A stretch of DNA of 64,000 bases from Albidovulum sp. (GCA_020637635.1 JACKKB010000012.1:57752-121751), one strand, 5' to 3'; counted from the stretch's first letter, positions 8,369-17,314 are shown. Notes: generated from the sequence alone by a model not told the origin. Numbers and translations are program-made.

Positions 8369-8983
8369 ATGGCCCGCAAGACCGCTGCCACCCGCAAGGC
8401 CGAGATAGTCGCGACAACGCTGCGGCTGGCCGATGAGCTTGGGCCGGACCGCCTGACGACGCAGGCCGTCGCCAATGCCGTCGGACTGACGCAGCCTGCT
8501 GTGTTCCGGCATTTTCCGACCAAGCAAGCACTCTGGCTTGGCGTCGCCGAAGCGATCGACGCGACGATGACCGATGCGTGGCAGGCCGCGCTTGCCAGCA
8601 GGTCCGCACCGCTGGACAGGGTTGATCTGCTGATCCGGACACAGTTGCGCCAGATCGAGGGAAATCCCGCGATCCCGGCCATTCTGCACTCGCGGGAGCT
8701 TCACACCGAAAACGCCGAGCTGCGCGAGCGCTTCCGGTCGCTGATGATGCGGTTTCAGGGGCTGCTGCGAGCGGAACTGATCGCAGCGCGCGACGGGGGG
8801 CTGATCCGTGGCGATGTGGACCCCGATGACGGTGCGATCCTGCTGATCTCGCTCTTGCAGGGATTGGCGATCCGCTGGGCGCTCGGCAGCCGCTCGTTCG
8901 CTCTGGAGGCCGAGGGGGCGCGGCTGCTCGAAGCTCAGATGAAACTGTTCCGCCCGGCGGCGGCGACGGAGAAGGGAACATGA
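8369..8983 (+). CDS. TetR/AcrR family transcriptional regulator
   Basis: 204 residues. The N-terminal HTH (IVATTLRLADELGPDRLTTQAVANAVGLTQPAVFRHFPTKQALW) is classical TetR. The C-terminal ligand domain (residues about 60-200) is typical of AcrR-like repressors. The stop overlaps the next gene (HlyD-type adaptor) by ATGA, so it is the first gene of the exporter operon and most likely its autorepressor. The 8337-8354 dyad is a plausible binding site. Confidence 0.9.
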   Translation: MARKTAATRKAEIVATTLRLADELGPDRLTTQAVANAVGLTQPAVFRHFPTKQALWLGVAEAIDATMTDAWQAALASRSAPLDRVDLLIRTQLRQIEGNPAIPAILHSRELHTENAELRERFRSLMMRFQGLLRAELIAARDGGLIRGDVDPDDGAILLISLLQGLAIRWALGSRSFALEAEGARLLEAQMKLFRPAAATEKGT

Positions 8984-10140
8984 AGCGGCGCGGGAAATTC
9001 TGGGGTCTGGTCCTGATCTCGGCGGCCGCGATCGGTGCTGCCGGATATCTGTTCTTCGCTGAACGTCCCCTCGCCGTGCCCGTCGCCGCGATGCAGAGGG
9101 ACGTGCCGGTGCGGGTCTATGGCCTTGGCACCGTCGAGGCGCGTGTCGTCTCGCGCGTCGGCTTCGAAGTCGGTGCGGCCCTGACCGAACTTGATGCCGA
9201 CAGCGGCGATGCGGTTGCCGAAGGGCAGGTTCTGGCGCGGCTGGACACCGCCGAGCAGTCAGCGCGCGTCCTGCGCGCTGAGGCCGCCGTGGAAGCCGCC
9301 GGCGCCACGCTGGGCAAGGCCGAGGCGAATGTGGTACGGGCGCGCGCCGTGCTGGCACAGCGCAGATCCACCAACGACCGCCAGCAGGCGCTGGCAGAAC
9401 GCAGCACGATCTCGGCGCAGACCGCCGAGGAGGCGCAGCGCGACGTCGATGTGGCCGCCGCCGATCTGGCCGTCGCCGAAAGCGAGGTCAAGGTGGCGCA
9501 GGCGCAGCGCAGCGATGCCGAAGCGGCGCTGCGCTATGAACGGACGTTGCTGGATCATCACGTCCTCCGCGCGCCCTTCGATGCGGTCGTTGTCACGCGG
9601 CATGCCGAGGCGGGCACGGTGGTGCGCGCAGGCGATGCGATCTTCACGCTCATGGACCCTCATACCGTCTGGGCGCTGGCCTATGTCGAGGAGGCGCGCG
9701 CGGGGTCGATCGCTGTCGGCCAGCCGGCGGAGGTTCGGTTGCGGTCGCTGCCGCACGAGGTCTTCGGCGGCAAGGTCGATCGGATCGGCATCGAAAGCGA
9801 CCGCGTGAACGAGGAACGGCGGGTCTGGATCACCTGCGACCGCTGCCCCGCCGAGGTCTATCTGGGCGAGCAGGCCGAGGTCAGGATCACCGTGGCGACG
9901 CTGCCCGAAGCATTGCTGGTGCCCGAGATCGCTGTCCGCGGCTTCGACGGGCATCGGGGCCGTGTCTGGATCGTGCAGGACGGACGTCTGGCGGAGACCG
10001 AAGTGATCTTCGGCCACCGGACCGAAGACGCAAGAGTGGAAATCGTCTCCGGCCTGCCGCAGGGGGCGCAGGTCGTCGCGGCCCCCGTCAAGGGTCTGTC
10101 CGAGGGGCGGATGGCCCGCATCACGGGGGACGCGCCGTGA
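8980..10140 (+). CDS. HlyD/RND-type periplasmic adaptor subunit
   Basis: 386 residues, anchored by an N-terminal helix (about 8-28). The lipoyl half-motif (VGFEVGAALTELDADSGDAVAEGQVLARLD) is followed by a long Ala/Glu-rich coiled-coil hairpin (about 85-185), the second lipoyl half (LLDHHVLRAPFDAVVVTRHAEAGTVV) and beta-barrel domains. It links the FtsX-type ABC permease to an outer-membrane channel. The coupled neighbours (permease, ATPase) make a DevBCA/MacAB-like export system. A CDRCP sequence in the barrel domain is unusual and might bind metal or form a disulfide. No TolC gene is nearby. Confidence 0.88.
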   Translation: MKRRGKFWGLVLISAAAIGAAGYLFFAERPLAVPVAAMQRDVPVRVYGLGTVEARVVSRVGFEVGAALTELDADSGDAVAEGQVLARLDTAEQSARVLRAEAAVEAAGATLGKAEANVVRARAVLAQRRSTNDRQQALAERSTISAQTAEEAQRDVDVAAADLAVAESEVKVAQAQRSDAEAALRYERTLLDHHVLRAPFDAVVVTRHAEAGTVVRAGDAIFTLMDPHTVWALAYVEEARAGSIAVGQPAEVRLRSLPHEVFGGKVDRIGIESDRVNEERRVWITCDRCPAEVYLGEQAEVRITVATLPEALLVPEIAVRGFDGHRGRVWIVQDGRLAETEVIFGHRTEDARVEIVSGLPQGAQVVAAPVKGLSEGRMARITGDAP

Positions 10141-11273
10141 ACCTTGCCTGGCGGGACGTGCGCCACAATCTCTTCCGCTTCGTGCTGACCTGCCTCGGTC
10201 TCAGCCTCTTGATGGCGGTCGTGCTGGCGATGATCGGCATCTACAACGGTCTGGTGGCCGACGCGCTGAACATCGTGAAGGCGCCACAGGTCGATCTCTG
10301 GGTCGTCGAATCCGGAACGCAAGGACCATTCGCCGAGGCCTCGAAGATCCCCGGCAGCACCCGCGATGCGGTCGCCCGGCTGCACGGCGTGGCCGAAGCG
10401 GGCAGCATCGCCTATCAGACCGTCGAGGCCAGCGATGCGGGGCGACCCCTGCGCCTCTACGTCATCGGCTATGAACCCGGCCATCCCGGCGGGCCGCTGA
10501 CGATCGCGGAGGGACGCGGCATCACTCAGACCCATTTCGAACTTGTGGCCGACCGCAAGAGCGGCCTCGGCGTGGGCGACGTCATTGGCCTTGGACGTGA
10601 CAGCTTTGCCGTCGTCGGACTGGTCGAAAACACGATGAACTCGGGCGGCGATCCGGCGGTCTTCATCACCCTTTCCGATGCACAGACCTTGCAGTCGCAG
10701 CTGGCGCCGCCGGCCCAGCGGGTACAGACCGCGCGCGGCGCCGGGCTCCTGGAAAGCGCCGATACCGTCGCGGCGGTGATCGCCCGGCTCGAGCCGACCG
10801 CCGATCCGCTCGATGTGGCATCGACCGTGCGGCAGTGGAAGCACCTCGGCGCGCTGACGCAACATGAGCAGGAGACGATCCTGATCGGCTCGGTCGTGGA
10901 CCGTGCCAAGCGGCAGATCGGCCTCTTCCTCGCGATCCTGCTCACAGTCTCGGCCGTGGTGATCGCGCTCATCATCTACACGATGACGATGGAAAAGCTG
11001 AAGCAGATCGCCACGCTGAAGCTGATCGGAGCGCCGGATCGCACCATCGTCGGCCTGATCGTGCAGCAGTCGCTGGCGCTGGGAATGGTCGGCTGGAGCT
11101 TCGGCCTGGTTCTGATTCTGCTCATCAAGGACTACTTTCCCCGCCGCGTCGTTCTGGAGCCGGTCAATGCGGCGGCGCTGGCCGGGATCATCATCGTGGT
11201 CTGCATCGCGGCCAGCGGGCTTGGCGTGCGGGCGGCGCTGAAGGTCGATCCCGCGACGGCGATCGGCGGGTGA
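10137..11273 (+). CDS. ABC transporter permease, FtsX/DevC-like
   Basis: 378 residues with one N-terminal helix (FRFVLTCLGLSLLMAVVLAMIG), a large periplasmic domain (about 45-260) and three C-terminal helices (IGLFLAILLTVSAVVIALII, LALGMVGWSFGLVLILLI, AALAGIIIVVCIAASGLGV). This is the FtsX-like MacB_PCD topology. KLIGAPDRTIVGLIVQQS matches the conserved cytoplasmic coupling segment. It overlaps the adaptor gene by four bases and lies three bases before the ATPase gene, so the three form one exporter. Confidence 0.88.
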   Translation: MNLAWRDVRHNLFRFVLTCLGLSLLMAVVLAMIGIYNGLVADALNIVKAPQVDLWVVESGTQGPFAEASKIPGSTRDAVARLHGVAEAGSIAYQTVEASDAGRPLRLYVIGYEPGHPGGPLTIAEGRGITQTHFELVADRKSGLGVGDVIGLGRDSFAVVGLVENTMNSGGDPAVFITLSDAQTLQSQLAPPAQRVQTARGAGLLESADTVAAVIARLEPTADPLDVASTVRQWKHLGALTQHEQETILIGSVVDRAKRQIGLFLAILLTVSAVVIALIIYTMTMEKLKQIATLKLIGAPDRTIVGLIVQQSLALGMVGWSFGLVLILLIKDYFPRRVVLEPVNAAALAGIIIVVCIAASGLGVRAALKVDPATAIGG

Positions 11274-11276
11274 GCC

Positions 11277-11987
11277 ATGGATCCGCTTCGCCAGCCCCTG
11301 ATCGAGATTGCCGGCGTCTCGAAGCATTTCGGCGAGGGCGAGACCCGCGTCGATGCCCTGCGCAACATCGAGCTGACGGTGCGCCGGGGCGAGGTGGTGG
11401 CGCTGCTCGGCCCCTCCGGGTCGGGCAAGACGACTTTGCTCAACATCGTCGGCTGCATCATCGACCCGACCGAAGGCAGGGTGACGCTGGACGGCGAGCT
11501 GGTGTATGACAATCGCTGGCTTCGCGGCGATCTGCGTCGGCTGCGGCTCGACAAGATCGGCTTCATCTTCCAGTTCCACAACCTGCTGCCCTTCCTCAAC
11601 GCCCGTGACAACGTGGCCCTGGTGCTGAGCCTGGCAGGCAGGCCGGCGGCCGAGGCACAGGCACGCGCCGCCGAACTGCTCGACTATCTGGAAGTCGGCC
11701 ACCGCGCCGCGGCGATGCCGGCCCTTCTCTCGGGCGGCGAGGCGCAGCGCGTGGCCATCGCCCGCGCTCTCGCCAACAGCCCCCGGATCATCCTGGCCGA
11801 CGAGCCGACCGCCGCGCTCGACAGCAAGCGGGCGGGGATCGTGATGGACCTGTTGCGCAAGCTGGCCGCGGAACAGGACGCCTGCATCGTCGCGGTTACC
11901 CATGACGAGAAGATCTACGACCGCTTCGATCGGCTGTTTCACCTGCGGGACGGAGTTCTGGAAAACGAGAAGGGGGAAGAGACTTGA
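11277..11987 (+). CDS. ABC transporter ATP-binding protein (DevA/LolD-like)
   Basis: 236 residues with Walker A GPSGSGKTT, Q-loop FQFHNLLPF, signature LSGGEAQRVAIARA, Walker B IILADEPTAALDS and H-loop VTHDEK. It belongs to the MacB/LolD/DevA family that pairs with FtsX-type permeases. It powers the exporter made by the two upstream genes. Confidence 0.92.
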   Translation: MDPLRQPLIEIAGVSKHFGEGETRVDALRNIELTVRRGEVVALLGPSGSGKTTLLNIVGCIIDPTEGRVTLDGELVYDNRWLRGDLRRLRLDKIGFIFQFHNLLPFLNARDNVALVLSLAGRPAAEAQARAAELLDYLEVGHRAAAMPALLSGGEAQRVAIARALANSPRIILADEPTAALDSKRAGIVMDLLRKLAAEQDACIVAVTHDEKIYDRFDRLFHLRDGVLENEKGEET

Positions 11988-12394
11988 AGACGGGTTCATC
12001 GAAGAAAAGGTCTGTCTGGGTCGCGGCGGGCGTCGCTGTGGCGTTCGGCGCGCTGACGATCCTTTCAGGCGGTCGGGTGCTGTTCGGCGGCGCTGCCGCA
12101 CGGGAGGCCGCCGGAAATGTCGTGCCGTTCGTGCTTTGGTTCAACTTCCTGTCCGGCTTCGTCTATGTCCTCGCGGGCATCGGCCTCGCCGCGGGGCAAA
12201 GATGGGCGACCCTGCTCGCCCTGACCCTGGTTGCGGGAATCGCCGCCGTATTCGCGTTGTTCGGCCTGCATGTGCTTCAGGGCGGCGCGTTCGAAATGCG
12301 AACAGCGGGCGCCATGACCTTGCGCCTTGTCGTCTGGGTCGCGATCGCGGCCGTCGCGGCGCGGAACGCGCCTGCGAAGCAATCAAGCGTGTGA
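11984..12394 (+). CDS. Small four-helix membrane protein of the exporter operon
   Basis: 136 residues beginning at TTG 11984, which overlaps the ATPase stop (TTGA). A purine-rich AGGGGGAAGAG lies just upstream, supporting the non-ATG start. Four hydrophobic segments are visible: VWVAAGVAVAFGALTIL, VLWFNFLSGFVYVLAGIGLA, WATLLALTLVAGIAAVFALF and MTLRLVVWVAIAAVAA. I recognise no named family. Coupling to the ATPase suggests an accessory role in the exporter. Confidence 0.7.
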   Translation: MKTGSSKKRSVWVAAGVAVAFGALTILSGGRVLFGGAAAREAAGNVVPFVLWFNFLSGFVYVLAGIGLAAGQRWATLLALTLVAGIAAVFALFGLHVLQGGAFEMRTAGAMTLRLVVWVAIAAVAARNAPAKQSSV

Positions 12395-12828
12395 GCAGCA
12401 TGCCTCACCAGCCTGCTGACAGGTCGGATGCCGCTCTGCCCCGAACGGCATCGCGATGTGCCAGGCATGCGGTCCGGGAGCACAGGTTGAGGGAAGGCAG
12501 TCTCGAACTGGCAACATCAGGACAATGACTTGGGGGGCAGAGAGGGATCGACGACAGGCCATCCCCTCCGCCCTTGCCCTTGCGAATGCGTTCTGCCGGT
12601 CGGGCGGCGGCCGGGTTCTTCCGGTGTTTCGGAGGGCAATGCAAGTCGGGCTGAGCGCAGACCCTGGGGCAGGAAGCCCGGAGACGGCCTCTCAGGGTGG
12701 ATACTCTGCGGCCCTCCCGACGGCGCGCATCCGGCGCAGAACCCGTCGCCAATCGAAAACATGAGGCTGCAGCCACGCGCCGCGGGAACTCTTCGACGCC
12801 CGTGGCACCCGCAATGCCCTGCCCGACC
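12395..12828. other. Gene-poor stretch
   Basis: No convincing protein on either strand. 12655-12700 has a fragment like the distal end of a cobalamin riboswitch (GAAGCCCGGAGACGGCC), but the conserved core is missing, so I do not call it. It may be decayed DNA between the exporter operon and the fasciclin gene. Confidence 0.4.
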
Positions 12829-13206
12829 TTAGCCGAGGAAGACCAGTGACAGACGCCCGCCCTCTGGCACTTTCAGAACCGGCAAGGGCCCCTGCACCGG
12901 CATCGCCGCTCCAGGGGCGTTGAGGCGGAGATCACCTTCGATTGCCTTCTCCGACAGGCGCGATGACGCCTGCAAGGTGACGCCGGCCAGCGCAAAGACC
13001 GGCCCCGGCGGCGGGCAATCAACCCCGGCACCGACGCGGGCAGAGCCTGTCTCCTCCATGGCATCGGCGACCGTGAAGCCCGCGCCGAGGTCGGCGCCCG
13101 TGAAGCCTGCGCCGAGGTCGGCGACCGTGAAGCCTGCGCCGAGTTCGGGGGCGATGGCGGCGAGACGCGGCTCGTTCCGGCCCGCCAGATACACCCGAAC
13201 CCGCAA
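12829..13206 (-). CDS. Hypothetical protein or gene fragment with a 9-residue tandem repeat
   Basis: A 125-residue frame beginning at TTG 13206 (no ATG; the frame stays open to a TAG near 13245). Residues about 22-50 contain three copies of LGAGFTVAD encoded by a 27-base tandem repeat. The rest (GPVFALAGVTLQASSRLSEK and VLKVPEGGRLSLVFLG at the end) has protein-like composition but matches nothing I know. There is no clear ribosome site. It could be the 3 prime remnant of a larger gene; coding status is doubtful. Confidence 0.3.
   Translation of the reverse strand: MRVRVYLAGRNEPRLAAIAPELGAGFTVADLGAGFTGADLGAGFTVADAMEETGSARVGAGVDCPPPGPVFALAGVTLQASSRLSEKAIEGDLRLNAPGAAMPVQGPLPVLKVPEGGRLSLVFLG
13063..13143. 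repeat. 27-base tandem repeat, three copies
   Basis: Units at 13063-13089, 13090-13116 and 13117-13143 differ by one to three bases. The period is a multiple of three and keeps the minus-strand frame open. Confidence 0.9.
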
Positions 13207-13348
13207 CTGCTGACGGCTGCGCTGCCGCAGCGCCGGCGCGCCCTAGCCGCCGTCGATCGACACAGGACCATTCCTCTGCTGCTTGCGTGTCCTTTCGTCC
13301 GGCTGCGCGCCGGGCGCTCCGGCAGATCGCATTTCTTGTCCTTGTTTT

Positions 13349-13378
13349 TGATCCGGCGCCGGTCCGCCCGCGTAACCA
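13349..13378 (+). promoter_or_regulatory. RpoE-type promoter of the fasciclin gene
   Basis: TGATCC (13349-13354), 18-base spacer, TAAC (13373-13376). The same -35 and spacing occur at the three other promoters of the island. Rhodobacter RpoE uses TGATCC-type -35 elements. The predicted transcript starts about 60 bases before the ATG. Confidence 0.7.
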
Positions 13379-13441
13379 ACCCCGAGAGCAAGCAAGAACG
13401 CTCTTTGCGAAACGCATGTCATGACACAAGGGAGAACAGAA

Positions 13442-13927
13442 ATGCTGCGCAAGTTCCTGATTGGTGCCGCCACCACGGCCATGCTGGCAGGCGCCGCCTT
13501 CGCACAGGATGCAAAGTCGGACATTGTCGACACCGCCGTCGCCGCGGGCGATTTCACCACGCTGGTCGCAGCGGTCGAGGCCGCCGGACTGGTGGACACC
13601 CTGAAGGGCGAAGGCCCGTTCACGGTCTTCGCCCCGACCGACGCGGCCTTTGCGGCACTTCCGGAGGGGACGGTCGAGTCGCTGCTGAAGCCCGAAAACA
13701 AGGATCAGCTGGTGTCGATCCTGACCTATCATGTCGTTCCCGGCGCCGTCATGTCGTCGGACCTGACCGAAGGGATGACCGCAGCCACCGTTCAGGGGGC
13801 CGACGTGACCTTCACGCTTGAAGGTGGCGCCAAGGTCAACGACGCAAACATCACCACTGCGGACATCGCGGCGTCGAACGGGGTGATCCACGTCATCGAC
13901 AAGGTCATCATGCCGCCCGCCAACTGA
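13442..13927 (+). CDS. Secreted fasciclin (FAS1) domain protein
   Basis: 161 residues: signal peptide MLRKFLIGAATTAMLAGAAFAQ, then a single FAS1 domain (about 25-158). Hallmarks are GPFTVFAPTDAAFAALPEGT, the YHVVPG H-box and the SNGVIHVIDKVIMP ending. The start at 13442 has AAGGGAGAA upstream; an earlier ATG at 13421 would spoil the signal peptide. A fasciclin gene is a known RpoE-dependent target in R. sphaeroides, and this one has a matching promoter, so singlet-oxygen induction is expected. The molecular role (adhesion or envelope protection) is unknown. Confidence 0.9.
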   Translation: MLRKFLIGAATTAMLAGAAFAQDAKSDIVDTAVAAGDFTTLVAAVEAAGLVDTLKGEGPFTVFAPTDAAFAALPEGTVESLLKPENKDQLVSILTYHVVPGAVMSSDLTEGMTAATVQGADVTFTLEGGAKVNDANITTADIAASNGVIHVIDKVIMPPAN

Positions 13928-13960
13928 CACGAACGCTCGTTTTCAGACGAAATGAGTCAC

Positions 13961-13992
13961 AAAGACCCCGGCCGCAGTGACCGGGGTCTTTT
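13961..13992. terminator. Bidirectional intrinsic terminator
   Basis: AAAGACCCCGG-CCGCAGTGA-CCGGGGTCTTTT: a perfect GC-rich stem flanked by A and T runs, so it works in both directions. It ends the fasciclin transcript (plus) and the photolyase/TspO-like operon (minus). Confidence 0.9.
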
Positions 13993-14001
13993 CATTATGG
14001 T

Positions 14002-14712
14002 TCAGCGGGCGCCAAAGCTGGCCGTGAAGCGGTCGAACAGTGCCAGCAGCGCAATTCCCGCGCCGCAAATGGCGACAATCAGCCAGTCGTGGGCAGCGGA
14101 ATTTGCCACGATCACGCCGAACAGGGCCCAGATCACGCCGGCGCGATAGGTCCAGACCCGCGGGCGAGCGGCAGCCACCGCAAGCGCCGCGATCAGGACA
14201 CACAGGATCAGCGCCACGGCTGCGGTTTGCGCCGACAACAGGCCGTAGCCGGTCGCCACGACCGAAACCGCGACCCCAGATGCCGCCGTCAGCCAGCCCG
14301 CATAGAGGCCGATGGGTGCCCATGTGCGCCAGTCCGGCCCGGCGCGCAGCAGCGCGATGATCGCGGCAGGCGCCATCACCAGGATCATCGCCGTGGCCAC
14401 CAGAGGGGAGCCCATGGCCACCTCGACCCAGAAGGTGCCGATCAGCAGGCTGAGGCCAAGGGGCCAGGCGGTGCGGCCCCATCCCGGCATCGCCTGCGGA
14501 CGCCACACGGCCCATGCTGCGGCAAGGATCAGGCCCAGATAGATCACGCCCCAGATGGAGAAGGCCCATCCGGCCGGTTGTGCCGGCCAGTGCTCCGCCT
14601 GCACCGGGAAGCTTTCGGCGTCAAAGCCACCGAAGCCGCTCGACAGGAAGGGCGAGACGGCAAAGGCCAGAGCCAGCAGCAGGACGACTAGTCTGGTGGT
14701 TCGGTCACTCAT
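14002..14712 (-). CDS. TspO/MBR-like tryptophan-rich membrane protein
   Basis: 236 residues with about seven hydrophobic segments. PAGWAFSIWGVIYLGLILAA matches the tryptophan-rich TspO-related group annotated as tryptophan-rich sensory protein, longer than canonical five-helix TspO. Start ATG at 14712, directly after the photolyase stop. It is the last gene of the five-gene minus-strand operon behind an RpoE-type promoter. TspO relatives bind porphyrins and influence pigment/oxidative responses in Rhodobacter; the role here is inferred. Confidence 0.75.
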   Translation of the reverse strand: MSDRTTRLVVLLLALAFAVSPFLSSGFGGFDAESFPVQAEHWPAQPAGWAFSIWGVIYLGLILAAAWAVWRPQAMPGWGRTAWPLGLSLLIGTFWVEVAMGSPLVATAMILVMAPAAIIALLRAGPDWRTWAPIGLYAGWLTAASGVAVSVVATGYGLLSAQTAAVALILCVLIAALAVAAARPRVWTYRAGVIWALFGVIVANSAAHDWLIVAICGAGIALLALFDRFTASFGAR

Positions 14713-14713
14713 G

Positions 14714-16147
14714 TCAGGTCTCCGACGTTGTCGCGCGAAACTCTGCCAGCGCTGCCAGGGCGGCTTCCCGCCCCTCGGCCAGCATCGAGGCGGGGCCAGC
14801 CTGCCATGGGCCGGCATCCCAGGCCGGCGGTATGCTCCCTGCCCACGCCGCGGCCTCGGGGCCGGCGGCCCCGCCGAACCCGGCAAGCCAACGCCGACGA
14901 TAACCGCCATCGGGATCGTATTGCTCCGCCTGTTTCTCGGGGTTGAAGATACGGAAATAGGGCGCGGCATCGGGGCCGCAGCCCGCCACCCATTGCCAGT
15001 TCATCGCATTTGCGGCCGGATCCCAATCGGTCAGGCAATCGGCGAAATGCGCCAGCCCCGCGCGCCAGTCGATCAGCAGATGCTTGGTCAGCCAGCTTGC
15101 CACCACCATGCGCACGCGGTTGTGCATCCGTCCGGTCAGCCACATCTGGCGCAGGCCCGCATCGACGAGCGCCACGCCGGTCTGCGCCCGCTGCCAGCGC
15201 AGCAGTTCAGGGCCCGCCTTGCGCCACGGAAACCCTTCCCATTCCGCACGCCAGCAGGCAGCGGGAAGCCCGGGAAAATCGATCAGCAGATGCCAGGAAA
15301 ACTCGCGCCAGATGACCTCGGAGAGGAACTTGGCGATGCCGGCGGCGTGCTCCGGCGCCATCTCGGCCCGCAGCGCGGCCCGTGCCCAGATCGTGCGCGG
15401 GCTGATTTCGCCAACCGCCAGATGCTCGGAGAGGCCCGAGGTGGCGGTCAGATCCGGACGGTCACGCCCGTCCGGATAGGCAGCGGCGTGATCCAGAAAC
15501 TGATCCAGACGTGCCAGCGCGGCATCCTCGCCCGCAGGCGCGGCAAATCGCTCCAGCGCGGCCTGCCCGCGATGAAGGTCCGGGGCCAGATCCAGCCCGG
15601 TCGGGTCGATCCCGCCGAGCGGTTCCGTGCAGGGCGTGATGCGGGACGGGGCATCAGGAGCCGGCCGATCGGGGCCGAGCTTCTGAACCGCCCGGGCAAA
15701 CGGCGAATAGACACGGTAGACCCCGCCATCTCCGGTCCGCACCGCATCGGGGTGAAGCAGAAGATGCCCCGGATGCAGCATCAGCCCGGCACCGAGGGGT
15801 TCCAGTGCCGCCCGCACACGGTCTTGCAGCGCCCGCATGTCCGGCGTGGGCCAGTCCGACTGGTGCAGCCTGCGCGCGCCCAGCCGCTCCATCAGCCTGG
15901 GAAGATGGTCATCGGCTTCGCCGCGCAGGATGGTGATGCCCTTGCCGCCGGTGCGCATACGCAGCGCCGCGTCGAAAGATTTCAACGCGCGCCCCAGCCG
16001 CCAGCGGCTTGCTGCACCCTGTGCCATGGTCAGCCGGTCGATGAAGAATACCGCCAGCAACGGGCCGTCGGCGATCGCGGCCAAGAGCGCGGGATTGTCC
16101 CGCAGCCGGAAATCGCGGGTCAGCCAGAGGATGCCGGGCGCGGGCAT
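14714..16147 (-). CDS. phrB: Deoxyribodipyrimidine photolyase
   Basis: 477 residues. The N-terminal alpha/beta antenna domain (LWLTRDFRLRDNPALLAAI) is followed by the helical FAD domain with SGLSEHLAVGEISPRTIW, FLSEVIWREFSWHLL, DAGLRQMWLTGRMHNRVRM and the NWQWVAGCGPDAAPYFRIFNP block. It repairs cyclobutane pyrimidine dimers using blue light. The gene abuts the Cfa-like gene with no gap. Photolyase is a classic RpoE target in R. sphaeroides (phrA), consistent with the upstream promoter at 19395-19424. Confidence 0.95.
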   Translation of the reverse strand: MPAPGILWLTRDFRLRDNPALLAAIADGPLLAVFFIDRLTMAQGAASRWRLGRALKSFDAALRMRTGGKGITILRGEADDHLPRLMERLGARRLHQSDWPTPDMRALQDRVRAALEPLGAGLMLHPGHLLLHPDAVRTGDGGVYRVYSPFARAVQKLGPDRPAPDAPSRITPCTEPLGGIDPTGLDLAPDLHRGQAALERFAAPAGEDAALARLDQFLDHAAAYPDGRDRPDLTATSGLSEHLAVGEISPRTIWARAALRAEMAPEHAAGIAKFLSEVIWREFSWHLLIDFPGLPAACWRAEWEGFPWRKAGPELLRWQRAQTGVALVDAGLRQMWLTGRMHNRVRMVVASWLTKHLLIDWRAGLAHFADCLTDWDPAANAMNWQWVAGCGPDAAPYFRIFNPEKQAEQYDPDGGYRRRWLAGFGGAAGPEAAAWAGSIPPAWDAGPWQAGPASMLAEGREAALAALAEFRATTSET

Positions 16148-17314
16148 TCAGGCCGCCTCGTCTGCGTGGCCCAGCGTCACCTGCACCACATCGCAGCGCG
16201 CGGTGGCAAAGGCGGCAGCCGAGCCTTGCAGATAGAACTGCCAGCTGCGCAGGAACCTGTCGTCATAGCCAAGGCGCTGGATGCGCGGGCGCTGTGCCAG
16301 CATCGTCTCGCACCAGGTCCGGCAGGTGCGGGCATAATCCTGCCCGAAGGCGTGGCTGTCGTGCACCCGCAGCCCGGCCTTCTCCGCCTGATGGGCAATG
16401 ATGGCCGAGCAGGGCAACATGCCGCCCGGAAACACATGCTGGCGGATGAAGTCCGAACGGCTGCGATAGACCGAAAACTCGGCGTCCGGCACGGTGATCG
16501 CCTGCAGGACGGCCCGTCCGCCCGGGGCCAGCCGCGCCTTGATCGTGGCGAAATAGGCGGGCCAGTAGCGTTCGCCCACCGCCTCGATCATCTCGATCGA
16601 CACGATGTTGTCGAACTGCCCCGCCACGCGCCGATAATCCTCGAGCCGGACCTCGGCCCGGCCATCGAGCCGCGCATCGGCATAGCCCTTCTGCGAAGGT
16701 GACAGCGTGATCGCGGTCACGTCATGGCCGCGCTCGGCCGCCGCTTCGGCGAACCCGCCCCAGCCGCAGCCGATTTCCAGCAGGCGCGCGCCCGGCGACA
16801 GTTGCGACAGGATACGCGCGTTCTTGCGGGCCTGTGCGCGGTGCAGGTCGTCGTCCTTGCCGAAAAGCGCCGAGGAATAGGTCATGCCGGGATCGAGCCA
16901 GAGCTGATAGAACTCGTTGCCGACATCGTAATGCGCGCGGATGTTGCGTTGCGATCCGCGCTGGCTGTTCCTGCGCAGCAGCCGGTCGACGAACCGCATC
17001 CGCATCGCCTGAAACCGCCCCGGCTCGCCCCAACTCGTGCGAAGGCCGAGGTTGCGCAGGGCCAGCGTCAAGGTGCGCTCCAACGTCTCGCTGTGCCAGT
17101 CGCCGGCGATCCAGCCTTCGCCCAGACCCACGTCGCCGCGCAACGCCAGACGCGGCAAGAGCCGCCAGTCACGGATCTGCAAATCCGCCTCGGGGCCGGT
17201 CGTGCCGAAACGATGACGGGCGCCCTCGGGCGTGGTGAGGTGCAGGATGCCGTCACCGATTCCCTCGAGTTCCGCCAGAAATCGCGCGCGCAGAGAATTG
17301 GTCGCAAGGTTCAT
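16148..17314 (-). CDS. Cyclopropane-fatty-acid synthase-like SAM methyltransferase
   Basis: 388 residues. An N-terminal domain precedes the CFAS methyltransferase domain: IRAHYDVGNEFYQLWLD, the SAM loop LLEIGCGWGGFAE, IVSIEMIEAVGERYW and IRQHVFPGGMLP. It methylates acyl chains of membrane phospholipids. It overlaps the DUF1365 gene by four bases. In Rhodobacter such Cfa-like methyltransferases in the RpoE regulon act with a flavoprotein to make methylated or furan fatty acids; cyclopropane synthesis is the alternative. Confidence 0.88.
   Translation of the reverse strand: MNLATNSLRARFLAELEGIGDGILHLTTPEGARHRFGTTGPEADLQIRDWRLLPRLALRGDVGLGEGWIAGDWHSETLERTLTLALRNLGLRTSWGEPGRFQAMRMRFVDRLLRRNSQRGSQRNIRAHYDVGNEFYQLWLDPGMTYSSALFGKDDDLHRAQARKNARILSQLSPGARLLEIGCGWGGFAEAAAERGHDVTAITLSPSQKGYADARLDGRAEVRLEDYRRVAGQFDNIVSIEMIEAVGERYWPAYFATIKARLAPGGRAVLQAITVPDAEFSVYRSRSDFIRQHVFPGGMLPCSAIIAHQAEKAGLRVHDSHAFGQDYARTCRTWCETMLAQRPRIQRLGYDDRFLRSWQFYLQGSAAAFATARCDVVQVTLGHADEAA

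Noticed and set aside
12590..12710. Possible cobalamin riboswitch (GGAAGCCCGGAGACGGCC)
   Set aside because: Only the distal end is reminiscent; the conserved core with the GCAAC-type box is absent and no cobalamin-related gene follows.
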